NCBI GenBank assembly: GCA_964017195.1
Contig: OZ024887.1
Coordinates: forward strand, 5,649,959-5,713,958
Direction of reading: 5' to 3'
DNA length: 64,000 nucleotides
Origin: Siderastrea radians
Taxonomy: Eukaryota; Cnidaria; Anthozoa; Scleractinia; Rhizangiidae
The position numbers were made by a program, and so were the translations under genes. Positions within the stretch are counted from its first letter, which is position 1. Each line of letters starts with the position of its first letter. This document shows positions 1-12,100 of this stretch, one piece after another. The notes beneath the pieces are model-generated. The model was not told the origin of the DNA. It worked only from the letters and a program-made list of their open reading frames with translations, and did no database searches.

Positions 1-21
1 TCGGTCGCGGTCGCGCCCGGG

Positions 22-28
22 TATAAAT
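22..28 (+). promoter_or_regulatory. TATA box upstream of the SGNH ORF
   Basis: TATAAAT follows a GC-rich stretch (GGTCGCGGTCGCGCCCGGG). The same promoter-like sequence occurs at 7192, 20347 and 36098 in the other units. The hydrolase ATG lies about 225 bp downstream, leaving room for a 5' leader. Confidence 0.55.
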
Positions 29-246
29 TCCTCATCATTCTGGCGTTAATTCCCTCTTTCTTTTCGCCATCACAGCGTTTACATCTCTGGGAAAAACTCC
101 TCAGGCAAGTCAGTGTAGTCTAACTAGAGTTATCTTCGGGTAACCTGTATTCCTTTTTCCTTGGCCTGTTTCTGAGCTATTTTAAGCGCTAAGGGGTGCA
201 TGTGATCCTCGGTTATTTGGTTCCTTTTTATATTATTTCTGTGCAC

Positions 247-816
247 ATGGCCACGCTTCGTGTTCTTATCCTTGGGCATTCTTTCATTCGCCGTTTAGGT
301 GAGTTTGTTGACCATCGCTCTCACCTGGCTCGTTCGTTTATGCTAAGTGGGGCCGCTATATTTCGGTGGCAAGGCAAGGGCGGCCGCACGTTGGCCACGA
401 TACAGGATGACCTGCCCGTGGTTAAGTCCTTTGCACCCCATATGGTAATTTTGCAGTTAGGGACTAACGACCTTTCCCGATTGGATCCTTTACTGGTGGG
501 TTCGGCTATTGAAGATTTAGTTCGCACTTTGCACGACTCGTACAGTGTTCGCCTGGTATGCGTGTGCCAAACCCTTTATCGAGGTGCGGACTCTGTATTT
601 AATGTGCGAGTCCGAGCGCTGACGAAATACCTTAAAGTATTTTTGGAACCACTCCCCTATTCGTTTTTCTGGGGCCATCGGGGTTTTTGGCGGTCTACCC
701 AGAGATTCCACGCTCGTGATGGTGTACACCTAAATAATCGAGGGCAATTTAAGCTTTATCGCAGTCTTAGAGGAACTGTTTTAAAATCCTTACATTTATT
801 AGCTCGTGCTAATTAG
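247..816 (+). CDS. SGNH/GDSL-like hydrolase ORF (intact copy)
   Basis: A 189-residue ORF if started at ATG 247 (MATLRVLILGHSF); the reading frame is open further upstream but has no earlier ATG. It shows the SGNH hydrolase blocks in order: GHSFIRRL near residue 10 (Ser in block I), LQLGTNDL near residue 76 (Asn of block III) and DGVHLNNRG near residue 160 (Asp-x-x-His of block V). The family is esterase or lipase-like. Similar ORFs are known as accessory proteins of retroelements, including Ngaro/DIRS-type elements, which fits its place in a repeat, but no reverse transcriptase or tyrosine recombinase accompanies it here. It is the only one of four copies with an uninterrupted frame. Substrate and function are unknown. 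Confidence 0.75.
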   Translation: MATLRVLILGHSFIRRLGEFVDHRSHLARSFMLSGAAIFRWQGKGGRTLATIQDDLPVVKSFAPHMVILQLGTNDLSRLDPLLVGSAIEDLVRTLHDSYSVRLVCVCQTLYRGADSVFNVRVRALTKYLKVFLEPLPYSFFWGHRGFWRSTQRFHARDGVHLNNRGQFKLYRSLRGTVLKSLHLLARAN

Positions 817-1141
817 AGAAGTTCCGCGTGTTATGTGGTGGAGAGAGTCATTTCCTTTTGATATGTTTTTTCAAGCCAAGCCGTGTTTTTATCTTTAATG
901 CCTAGTGAATCAGCTTTTGTTATGTATTTTGCCGGCCTTTAGTTGCCGCATTCCTTTACTGCTGTTCACTGTTGGCTTATTCAGCTGGTTCTTAATTTTC
1001 CTTTGTTTACAGTTGTGACGTACTTATCTATTAGATTTTTTGGAGAAAGAATGTGATCGGTAGTTCGGAAACCAGTAAGAAATCCAATCTGAGAGGGAAT
1101 GTAATAAATTTTGACGGATAAGTTAATAGTCCTCCGTTTAA

Positions 1142-1758
1142 CTCTTTTCCGTCAAGAGTTGTATTTTCCCGACGTTGAAGTCGGGAACCATTGAGCCACT
1201 TAAGACGTCATCATTTTTGACGTCACCAGATTGTTTTGATAAGCAGCTAGCACAGCAAGGACAGATCCATCCATACGTGTGTCCATTTTGAATATCGACC
1301 AAATTCTGGCAGAGCTATACCAGAAAAACGTGTCCAATTTTGGCTGCAAAGTTGGTGGTAAAATAGGCCAAGTCAGCATGTTGATCAATGTTCCATTTCC
1401 AGGTTTTTAGAAGGACTGAGGCAAAAACTTTTCCAGTGGATAGAAAGGTGATAAAGGGTAGAAGATAAAGACAAAAGAAAGGGAGAGAAAAAGGAAAGCA
1501 AAAGAAGCGAGAAAAAATTCGAAATGAATCAGCAAAAACAAAAAACAAAAAAAAACCAAGTCCAAATTTTGGCTTATGCGCATGCGTGAAACCAAAATAA
1601 TGTACAATTTTCAACAGAAGCTGGCTCAAAATTGAGCTAAAATGTAAGAAAACGCTTTTGTAGCAAAGTTTAGTGGCGTTTGGCACCATAGCACTTCAAA
1701 AACCGCTTTAGCGGTAAAAAATGCGTTTTTCTAAGGGAAAAACGCTGACGGTAAAGGG
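1142..1758 (+). mobile_element. TTAA-flanked MITE, piggyBac-like (copy 1 only)
   Basis: This 617-bp insertion is flanked by TTAA on both sides (1138-1141 and 1759-1762). Copies 2-4 show the uninterrupted site (for example at 14857). The ends are imperfect inverted repeats, CTCTTTTCCGTCA and TGACGGTAAAGGG. TTAA target use and a CCC...GGG-type end point to a piggyBac-like non-autonomous element. It contains a purine-rich tract and no transposase. The same family, inverted, is found inside the mariner-type element of copies 2-4. Confidence 0.85.
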
Positions 1759-1762
1759 TTAA

Positions 1763-3857
1763 AAGAGCAGAGCCGAATAATTTACTCAACAACTTGTGAC
1801 ACAAATGCCTCTGTAATTAGATAGATTATGTATTTTACCCTGAATTAAAAATAGAACTAATGAGCCCAATAGACGAGTTGTCGTAAAACGTTCCAGTACT
1901 GAGCACGAAATTGAATAATTTAGTTACAGGAGCAGTCAGCTGATTAATTCCACTTTTGAACATTTCATTTCTTATTCTAGACCAGCTGATTTTTTTTGTT
2001 TACTTCAGTATAAATCGTCAGTCACGCGACAAAGTTTTTCCCCTCTTAGGCGAATCCGCCGCCAATAATGGAAACGACGTTAAGTTGTCACTTGACTAAA
2101 CACATTTTGCAAATCTGTGATATTCAAACTACAGTACTAAAAAAGACCTTTAATTTGAAGACGCGTGCTAACAATTTTACACTGTCGCGTTTTGCGTTTC
2201 TTACTTCCTTTGTTTCACTGTCATGGGAGCGACACAGACACAAAAAGGGATCAAAATACGCCCGGATGTGAGAGAATACTTCACTAAGGCTTGAGAAAAC
2301 ATAATATTGGCATCCTTACGAAAAATGAAACACCCTCATCAATAAAATACTTAGTACGCCCACGAAGCGAAAAACTTACATAAACTGAAATGAACCGCCG
2401 ACCGAATAAATTTAAATAAATTCAGTTCTGGCCCGAGGAAACAGATTTGGCTTGTGTGTGCCGTGCTCTCTGACAGCTGCGGGCAAGTAAGGTGCCTAAT
2501 ACATTAGGGATTGATGCGGCCAACAGCCTGGTGGAAATGTTTTCCTTAGTCGAACTTTGGTGCAGTGTAGTGCTTGGAGCTATAATCGGAGGGATAATCG
2601 CAGCGCTGTGTGTAAAGATGTGGGAGAATAACGGAGCAGCAATTTTGAGAGAGAGTGGAGGACAGAAACTGCCACAAGAGCACGACGAGAGGTTTGGTTG
2701 AGAGTGTAAGTGCTGATTGGCTGTATTCTTAAACTGAAAAATCGGAAACAAACTATTTATCTCGACAGTTATCTTTTTCTCTTACTGGGACTATCAACTT
2801 TGCCTCTTTTAATTATTTTACTCTTACTTACGTTACTTTTATTGCCAGTTGGCAGATTTTTCAGCGCACTGGAGTGTGAGCTAGTACAGCGTGTTCAATT
2901 TGTTAACTTATACTTTAAGCTTAATTTCGCTCCAACAAAGAGAATAATAAAATAAAATAAACGATACTGGAACTTTGACCCTTTTTTAAAACGTGATCTC
3001 AGTAGGTAGCCAACGAACGCTGCAAGCGGCCGGAGCGCGGAGAGGCGGCTGTATTCGCAGGCTACTCAGTAATCGGTACATGAATTGAAAAACACAGCGG
3101 GACGCGCGTGGGCGAGCAGACGACGTCGTCTTATTCAAATTAGCCTTGCATCTCAAAATTACTCAAGTGCCTGCTAAACAGGCTATTTCATAATTGATGT
3201 TTTTGTTCTTGTGATTACAGGAATAAATAGACAAGTATGAAACTCCTGCCCTGGATTATTCCTGAGGACATCTTGTTCAGCTTACCAAGTCATTTATATT
3301 TCGTTTGTATTCTATGAATTTAATTGAGTGTATCCTCACTAAAGTAAACGATATATTGCTGGTCACTTACATAATGTATCAGTATTATAGTTTACTTTTA
3401 CATATAAGTACCTATATTAAAATACCACAGGCGTTTTTTAAACCGGAAATTTTTGTAAACCGTGACTACAACTAACGTGTAGTCAGTTCATTCATGTAAT
3501 ATGCCACGCCACATGCAAGTGACACAGGTAGAAAATGTTTAACTCCATGGAGATTTCTCGATATGTGATTGAACGAAACAGAACTTCAGAAGTGAGTGGT
3601 GGAGAAAGGTTGCCAAGACCTCCAGCTCTGTGATGTAACAGTGTCTGATAACTGAGAAAAATTGTAACTAGCAGTTGTTGCTTAGAACAAATAAATAATT
3701 CCAATGGCACAACCGTTTGTTTTAATACATTCAGGGGTGTATATGTTATCAGTTACGGAAATTAAACGATAAAGACGATCAACAAGGTTACAATTTCACA
3801 ATTTTTCTTGATGCTGCCTCTCAGTAGATACTTTATGTACGTTTGATAATTCACATG
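1763..3857. other. Unit body, no recognisable gene
   Basis: About 2.1 kb shared by all four copies (also about 14.86-16.94, 28.02-31.13 and 39.42-41.50 kb). Short open frames exist. One at 2537-2701 would give a 54-residue peptide with one hydrophobic segment, and one at 2710-2955 has a leucine-rich hydrophobic stretch but no ATG. They are identical across copies, but the DNA around them is equally conserved, so this is not evidence of selection. AATAAA motifs lie at 2943-2960. Confidence 0.6.
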
Positions 3858-4085
3858 GAGTCCACAATAGTACTATTAAGTACTATCAAAAATTAGCATA
3901 ACTCAGATCCGCTCGCGCCCAAAACAGCTCAGCTCACGACTACAGTACTGTCGCTAGCATCAATCAGCTTGATGCTGCACACAAAAGAAAACCACAGGAA
4001 ACAAACGACGTACGCATGTTGATAATTCTAATTTTATTTATTTTTGCTTTTCTCAACTATTGTGGACACCCTGTGGATAATTCAA
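3858..4085. repeat. Hairpin region, left arm lost in copy 1
   Basis: Only the right arm (starting near GTCGCTAGCATCAATCAGC, about 3951-4008) and the outer arms (GGAGTCCACAATAG and CTATTGTGGACACC) remain. In copies 2-4 a full inner left arm is present. Confidence 0.7.
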
Positions 4086-4238
4086 CTCATTTTGTAGTTT
4101 GTCAGTCAATAACGATTAACTTTGGAATGAGCGCCGGCTAAACTGATGAATGAATAAATCTAATGCTTTGTTAACAAAATGAACACGTACTGGACGAGTG
4201 GGCAGGGGGGAAGACATTGTTTAATTAATCTGTTAGTG

Positions 4239-4659
4239 TTTTGACGCTGACTATTTTCGTGGATATTACTATCAGGACGTTTCGGCTAGCACTTAAGCCT
4301 TCATCAGTTGAAAAATTAAAGCTGTTACACGTGATTTAAAAAGGCAGCACGTCAAACGCGGGCGCTGAAAAAAGTTACGTGTACAGTATTACAAAGAAAA
4401 GAACGCGGCGCCAGACCAGCATACACGTGCCAAAGATTTTTGTAGACCTCTGGGATAGCGATGTGGTCGTTCCCAGACTGCGGATCCTTAACTGACCACC
4501 AAGCTTCCAAAAAGAGTCGCTAGTGAAAGTTAGGCTCGTGACCTACAACTTCGACTGCATTGAAATCCATTTTATGGATTCATTTTTCAACTGATGAAGG
4601 TTTAAGCACTAGCCGAAACGTCTTAATAGTAATATCTACGAAAATAGTCAGCGTCAAAA
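4239..4659. mobile_element. Penelope-like inverted repeat with hammerhead-like motifs (copy 1)
   Basis: Two ~80-bp inverted arms (4239-4316 and 4580-4659) enclose ~260 bp. Each arm contains, on opposite strands, the string CTGATGA, a short stem-forming segment and GAAACGTC (4591-4622 on + in the right arm). This matches the hammerhead ribozyme core order that is known from Penelope-like element ends. An extra A lies between the CTGATGA box and the stem (GG...CC), so catalysis is doubtful. Confidence 0.55.
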
Positions 4660-4736
4660 CAATAACAAATAACACGTTTGTCGCTTATTGGTTTGCTCGC
4701 ATTGCAAACAGTTACACAGACATCAACAGCAGCAAA

Positions 4737-5275
4737 CAAAGGCGAAATTGGGAAGAACTCTTGACTGCGCCTGGGACTTTTTTTGTGGTCGGATGATCCA
4801 CCGAAAATTGACGTCACATCCGGTCCGAAAACAGCCTATTTCTCTTGCGGGAGGGAAAATCAAAATTGACAGTTTCGTTCAGTTGTAGAGTAAAATGGCC
4901 ATATTTTTTCATCGGCGCTAAATTTTCCTGTTATTTTTTCGCGACAATGCAATGAAATATGTACTATTTCCTTCCATTTGATTAGTTACGAGAATATTCT
5001 TAATAAAGGTTTATAAAGTGCGTTGTTTTCGAGCGTTCTTTTTTTATGAAAATGTCGGCTTTCTCTCCCTCCAATTCCACAGGATTCGGAAAATCAGTCA
5101 AAATGATGACTTCAAGGTGAGTAATTCTTTATTTAAATAGCCTATGTTGTAGAAAAAGATTCCTTTTACCAGAACATCGCAAAGACGGCGTTTCTAACGA
5201 GTGGGACCCCAGTAACACTCTTTGTTTTTTAGAGAGACTGTTCACCACACAGAATCTGAAATAATGCTGTATGTG
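4737..5275 (+). mobile_element. hAT-related fragment (copy 1)
   Basis: From about 4737 the sequence matches the reverse complement of the right end of the hAT element at 9161-13501: the shared strings include CTTGACTGCGCCTGGGACT, GGATGATCCACCG and AAAATTGACGTCACATCCGG. The match runs through the following ~500 bp, including an ATG-led segment (5047-5117) ending in a good splice donor (AAG/GTGAGTA). The other element end is not found, so this looks like an old truncated relative. Confidence 0.65.
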
Positions 5276-7170
5276 GTTTTCAAATGTGGAATTCAAACGA
5301 CCAACATCCCGACAAATTAAGGTGTTGCGTAGGTTTTGATTGAATGCTACGTTTTTGTAACGTTTCGGCATTTTACCCTTATTTTCACTGCGAAGTGTGG
5401 TAAAAGCAGTCCAAAAATATCGAGATTCTTGAGGTCTGTAAAGCAAAAGCCCGTAAATCTTTCAGATCACAATGAGAATTTTAAAAAAACGCTTCATAAT
5501 GTTCAGTTATGAAGAAGTAGGATTGGGGCAAATTATTGACAAATTAAGAAAGGTATGCAGTTAATAATAAATGACAGGTAAAATTTATAAATACGATCAT
5601 ACTCTATTTCATTAGATCGTCTAATATTTGAGCTGAGGCTCAGTCGGGACTAAACATCTTATTGTTTTGGCAAGGTAAGGCTTACAATGTCCTTACGATG
5701 TTCTCAGGTTGAATGATTAAGACATGACGGGCAAACCTTAACGGAAAAAGGAAACAGAGTTACCATACTTACTCTAGTATTTGGGGTTCAATTGGAGTCA
5801 GGTATATTTACTCAGTTCAATTCTTTACTTTGAACTATATCATTATCTAAACGTGCATTTAAGTTTCAATCATTTCAAACAGTTCAAAAAAGGTGTACAG
5901 ACTAACCCTGAATAACAAGTTTTATTGGTGTTTTCTTTCGTAGAAGAATCAGAGAAGGGAGAAGGTGAACCGAATGCGTCTATTGGTGATGCGTCCATTG
6001 GTGCTTAAAACGTTCCCTGGTTTTCTTGGTAAAAGAGACTTCTAGAAGACGCATAATTTGAAGTTGCACCAGCCTGACCAAATAGTAGACTAGTATTCGC
6101 GAGTGGTGCAAGTCATCGTCCGGTTTTTTTTACGCCAGTATTTAAGATTGGCACAAGCCACTCTTATTCAGTGCAATTTTTTACCACCTGTAGTGAAACA
6201 AAAGCTTAATAAATTTTAAGTGTTTTCGAAAAAGCTCGCTACTTTCTAAGGTTGCTAAACATAACGAGTGCCAAACAAAGAAAAGATAGCGATCACTTTG
6301 ATTATTTCCATCAGGCTGTCTTTAAGATAAGAATTGTTTAACTGAAAGCAAAGCTTCACGCTAAGAAACGTCTTTGTTCACAAGATACAGCGTGAAGTAT
6401 CGTACCCGAAATCGACCCGAAAAGTTTCGGGGCTTTTGAGAAACGCACACCAGCCCCGGGAAGGAGTACTCCCATATTTAAGTAATGTGGGAATGTGCCG
6501 CTGTGAAGGGTATTGTTTTCAACCAGTTTAAGCTGGGCAGGGAATACAAGTAAGGGAGTTTTAATCTATCATTTTATGGGAAACGTATCAGCTATATAAA
6601 GATTTTAGTCTAGAAGAGGGATTGACACTTGGCGAGTCTGGGATAGAGTAGGGATTTTTTTGTGTCTAGTCTAGAGTAGGGTTGCACAATACAGCTGAAC
6701 ATGGTCTAATATGGCGTCAGGGTCCCAGAGTCCCAGCTGTGACAAGGAGACATGGAAAAAGAACACGTCAAAAAAATAATAATAACAATAAAAAACACAC
6801 CATTGCACATGTATCAAGAAGAACGGTTCAAAACTTGGATTTGGACCATTTCGAACCAATCCCTTCAATATTCTCGAGGGAAATTTAGAGCTCTCTGATG
6901 AATTCTTGTGAAGCAGACTTGAATTGTAAATAAGCCCCTCAGACGTATATTTGTTGTATAAGAAACTTAAGATTTAAGGACAAGATACAGGGCTGCCAGG
7001 AAAAATGAATAATGACCCTTGATAAAATCAAATGCTTTTTGGAAATCTACATTAAATGAAGCAACAAGCATAATGTTAATTATGTTGATACAGTGCGCCT
7101 ATTGTACTCTTCATACATGTTTGCTCTTCCGATTCTGGATTCCCATGTCAGATAACAGCCAATCATAACA
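5276..7170. other. Unit right part, no recognisable gene
   Basis: No coding region is supported here. Around 6400-6660 there is interspersed-repeat-like sequence with GGAGTACTCCCATAT and a TCTAGTCTAGA-type motif. The stretch is shared with copies 2 (18431-20325) and 3 (with insertions). Confidence 0.5.
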
Positions 7171-9160
7171 TCGGTCGCGGTCGCGCCCGGGTATAAATTC
7201 TTCATCATTCTGGCGTTAATTCCCTCTTTCTTTTCGCCATCACAGCGTTTACATCTCTGGGAAAAACTCTTCAGGCAAGTCAGTGTAGTCTAACTAGAGT
7301 TATCTTCGGGTAACCTGTATTCCTTTTTCCTTGGCCTGTTTCTGAGCTATTTTAAGCGCTAAGGGGTGCATGTGATCCTCGGTTATTTGGTTCCTTTTCA
7401 TATTATTTCTGTGTACATGGCCACGCTTCGTGTTCTTATCCTTGGCATTCTTTCATTCGCCGTTTAGGTGAGTTTGTTGACCATCGCTCTCACCTGGATC
7501 GTTCGTTTATGCTAAGTGGGGCCGCTATATTTCGGTGGCAAGGCAAGGGCGGCCGCACGTTGGCCACGATACAGGATGACCTGCCCGTGGTTAAGTCCTT
7601 TGCACCCCATATGGTAATTTTGCAGTTAGGGACTAACGACCTTTCCCGATTGGATCCTTTACTGGTGGGTTCGGCTATTGAAGATTTAGTTCGCACTTTG
7701 CAGGACTCGTACAGTGTTCGCCTGGTAGGCGTGTGCCAAACCCTTTATCGAGGTGCGGACTCTGTATTTAATGTGCGAGTCCGAGCGCTGACGAAATACC
7801 TTAAAGTATTTTTGGAACCACTCCCCTATTCGTTTTTCTGGGGCCACCGGGGTTTTTGGCGGTCTACCCAGAGATTCCACGCTCGTGATGGTGTACACCT
7901 AAATAATCGAGGGCAATTTACAGTTGATCCACGTCACGCGTGAACGGAAACCTCAACACGTGATCCGAGTCTTCAAATAAACAAGCTACTTTCAGTGACG
8001 TAACGGAGATCACAAGGGAAATATTGAAGATCTCATTGAAATTTCCGAAAATGTCTTCTATCTTTGTAGAAGCAAGGGGTTGTGACGGGACAAATCTTTG
8101 TTTTATCGAGAGACCGCGTTATTTTCTGGGTTCGCTTCTCGTCAGTGGTTCAAAAACGTTTTAGACGACTAGAAGGAGGTGAAATTAATGTCAATTATTT
8201 TGCTGACGCGTTATTCCTGTTTCAACCGAACGAGAACAAACCTTGGAGCTGAACGCTTGTGTAAGAACGGTAGCTCCGAAGGAAGTGGACGAAAACCAAG
8301 ATACATCTGCCGTGTCAAGCAATTACTGATGACAGTTTTTCCTAGTTGCGAGGTTGATTAAAGACAAAGCCGACGCTTCGTCCTCAGTTAACCAAAGCGT
8401 AATGTGAGTTGTTTGTATGGAGCTGAGATTCGATCCAAAATGTAAATGGTCAGTTTTCCGTGCAAAATACCTAAAAAGCGAAATAGAGTTTGAAGACCAT
8501 TACCTGTTGTGTGTTTGCTGTGCTTTTGCCACTTTTCCGAACTTCTGGAGGCCGTTTGGGGCGATTTTCTGTTTAATGGTCGATGCGACATCATGTCAAA
8601 GTAAAGCCAGTACGTGACAAGACGTCGCTTCGACCGTTAACCCTTTACCGTCAGCGTTTTTCCCTTTGAAAAACGCATTTTTTACCGCTAAAGCGGTTTT
8701 TGAAGTGCTATGGTGCCAAATGCCACTAAACTTTGCTACAAAAGCCTTTTCTTACATTTTAGCTCAATTTTGAGCCAGCTTCTGTTGAAAATTGTACATT
8801 ATTTTGGTTTCACGCATGCGCATAAGCCAAAATTTGGACTTCATTTCTAATTTTCTAATTTCTTTGCTGATTCATTTCTAATTTTTTCTCGCTTCTTTTG
8901 CTTTCCTTTTTCTCTCCCTTTCTTTTCTCTTTATCTTCTACCCTTTGTCACCTTTCTATCCACTGGAAAAGTTTTGGCCTCAGTCCTTCTAAAAACCTGG
9001 AAATGGAACATTGATCAACTAGGTGACTTGGCCTATTTTACCACCAACTTTGCAGCCAAAATTGGACACGTTTTTCTGATATAGCTCTGCCAGGATTTGG
9101 TCGATATTCAAAATGGACACACGTATGGATGGATCTGTCCTTGCTGTGCTAGCTGCTTAT

Positions 9161-12100
9161 CAGGGGGGGGGAGCAAACTTCGCCAATTTTCGTGACCTGA
9201 TGATCCACCGAAAATTGACGTCACATCCGGTTGGAAAATATGCCGAGCAGCTCGCTCAGCGAGTTGCAAGATGGACGCTCGGGTGTTTATGGTTTCTTCT
9301 TTCTTGTGACCAACACTGACACGCAATTGCTTATCTTGAATACCAGAGATGTTGCAAAGTTACTGGATCATCTATTTTAGCCGATATATTGGCAAAACAA
9401 AAATGTTTAGTACAGCTTTGATGGCATTTTCCAGGCAGCTTCGCGTAATGTCATGGCGAGTATGTCGCAATTTTCAAAACAGGTGCGGATCAAACTTTTG
9501 CTTCTCGTGACTCCTGATTCTGTGAACTCGTCAATTTAAATAGCCTATGATGCGTGAAATATAATGAAGAAAACTCCAGTAGTAGCAGTTTGGATTGTTA
9601 ACATCGGGAAGGTAATTAACACTCGACGTAAAGTGCGGGAAGTCCCACTCTATTGAAACTACTCCGTACATGATACCTGATATCGTCTCTAACGAAGTTG
9701 CTCAAACTTTTGCCTCTCGTGACCCTTGATTCAAAGGAATCGTCAATTAAAATAGCCTATCCCGAGTATAATACAGTGAAGAAAACGTCGGTAGTCACAG
9801 TATGTTGTGTTAACACTGGGAAGGTAATTAACACTCGATGAAAAGTGTTGGAAGCAGTATCGAAACCAACTCCTGATGTGGCTGACATTTGTGTACTCAA
9901 GCAGACTCAAGGTTAGTAGTCTTGTGTTTTCGAAGTTTCTGTTTTACGATGATGAGTAGACACAATTTATCTTTCTATGGGAATGTATTTTTTTGTGTTT
10001 AGATGTTTTAAAAGAAGTCTAAATAAAGAGAACTGCATAATTAATGATGAATTTTATCTCATTCAGCGATTCCTAGGTAAGGGGGGGGGGGGTATTAGGG
10101 AAGGTGAGACGTCGAAACCAGCGTTGCAATAACATACAGTAGAATCCTGATTTCTCAAGCTCTCAGTTTCTGAGACCTCCCAATAATTCGAACCAAAACT
10201 GGCTTCCCTTCCTCAGTCAAACACTGTAATTTTACCCCCAACTTTTCAACCCCCCAGATAATTCGAACCAATAATTCGAATAATTCGATAATTCGAACCA
10301 ATTTCCTTTCCCCCAGAGGTTCAAAAAATAGGGATTCCACTGTATGTCCAAGATTGGGATTAAACAATACAAATTGTCGAGATAATTGCAGGATCGTCTA
10401 GCTATCTTACCCTTTTAATATATCCCCTTTATATTTCTACAAGAAAAGGAAATAGTCCTTTATTGATCAGGCTTGTTTGGAATTTTAATTCCAGTGTTAC
10501 ATTGTTTGTAATGTGGATGTTTTTGTAATAAAATACAATACAAAGGCATCAACATGTTGGTCACTTTTCTACAAATTATACAGCACCATTCAAAAGTAAG
10601 TTGACACTCAATAATTGATCCTCACATGAATCAAGTGTCGAGAATCGAGACTCGATAATTGATTTTTGATTCACAATACTTGATTCCTGCACAAATCAGC
10701 AAACCGGAACAGCCTTTGTTCAGTTTCGAGTATTTGCCTGGTTTCTCAAGAAAACAAGAAAACAAATTATACAAGACAAACAAAACCAAAACAGATAACA
10801 ACTTGTGCGTGATCTGCCTTTAAGACCTTCTATCCATTTTTGTTTTTAAAAAAAATGATTGTTTTGATTGACTTTGCACCTAAGGCTATACACTGTCTGC
10901 ACTTTGCGTCCTGTAGTTATTTGATTTTGTTACAACACAGTGACTTCTACTCAATCTCTTCAAGTACAAAACATATCATCCCTTAGTAAAATCGATTGCA
11001 TTCATTCATAAATATAGGTACATACACGTTCAGATTTGTGAATAAAAATGAATAACAAAAATAAAATTGAGTAGCCAAAACTAAACCCAAGTATGTATCT
11101 ATTTCAATGTCAGGTAGGTATTTGTCATGTACTATCACATACACTTACTTAACCCTTTCACTCCTAGTAGTGGCCAAAATAAAAATTCAAGAAAATGCTA
11201 AATTTCATTTTTTTTAATCCCCCAAAACAAACAGTACCCTGCAAAACTACTGCCAAAGAGATTTCATTTGAATGGTCACACCATAGGATTTCGTCCACAG
11301 ACTCAAAAGTTTAAGCACTACATCACATGTCTCCATAATTGACTCCTGGAGTAAAAGGGTTAATAAAATCTATTGCATTCATGGAATTTGTATCAAATCT
11401 TCACATACATTTACATGTATTTGTTTAATAATTAATAATAATGTAGATATAATAATTATTATATCTAGTGGATCCTGAATGGATAGGAAATGAGCAATAT
11501 TTGTTTTTTAACTGTTTCGTTTTGATCTAGATAGCTGTGAAGACTCCTAAAGTTGCTTTCAACACGTGGTTTGAGACTATTCACATGAGATTCCTGAGCC
11601 TCCAGACAGGATTTTTCACTTTGATAAGCATGCTGGACACAAAGATTTATTGCTTTCCTTTGCATAAAGTGGTGGGGTCTGTCATGTAAGGAGACATGAC
11701 CTGTAGCATACAAGGGAGGAAGAGATGTTGATTTCTGAGCCCTGATCTATGTAATTCTTTTGAACTGTGTTTGTTAACATTGTTAGCCATCATTATAGTA
11801 GTAGTTGTACATTTAGGACATGAATACCTGTATATCGGTTGCCGTCCATAAAATTTGTTACTCAGCAACAGAAACAGTGTTGTGCTACCATAACAACTTG
11901 TACAATATGATGAGATACTGTCATCAGTCATCCATAATAATAACCATGGATGCATAATGATGTTGAAAATTTGTCAGTCTTTTCTGTGTTATAGGCAACA
12001 GATGTGTTCTCAAACATTTGTTAACCAGCAACAATACTTGTCTAGTGTTGTGTTATAGTTATTGTATAGTTGCGGGAAAAAATCGATGCCCACCCCATGG

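Larger units (their letters stand above)
1..7170 (+). repeat. Tandem unit, copy 1
   Basis: This is the first visible copy of a unit repeated head-to-tail; position 1 corresponds to 7171, 20326 and 36077. Sequence continues from copy to copy without a distinct boundary, so the start point is arbitrary and the array probably extends off the left edge. Copy 1 lacks the mariner-type insertion found in copies 2-4 but has its own TTAA element at 1142-1758. It also lacks the left arm of the hairpin that the other copies have (compare 3866-3890 with 16966-17027). Confidence 0.93.

Noticed and set aside
2422..2955. Small hydrophobic ORFs in every tandem unit
   Set aside because: The longest versions start with GTG, not ATG, and surrounding noncoding DNA is equally conserved, so identity between copies does not indicate a gene.
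5129..5446. Minus-strand 105-codon frame (also 18284-18601 and 32478-32795)
   Set aside because: No ATG, no recognisable motif, and it lies across a hAT-derived fragment.
10155..10367. Minus-strand ORF with repeated LVRIIE peptides
   Set aside because: It is the AATTCGAA-rich interior of the pogo-like MITE read as protein.
11465..11955. Minus-strand frames inside the hAT element as transposase remnants
   Set aside because: No hAT signature residues or dimerisation motif could be seen.
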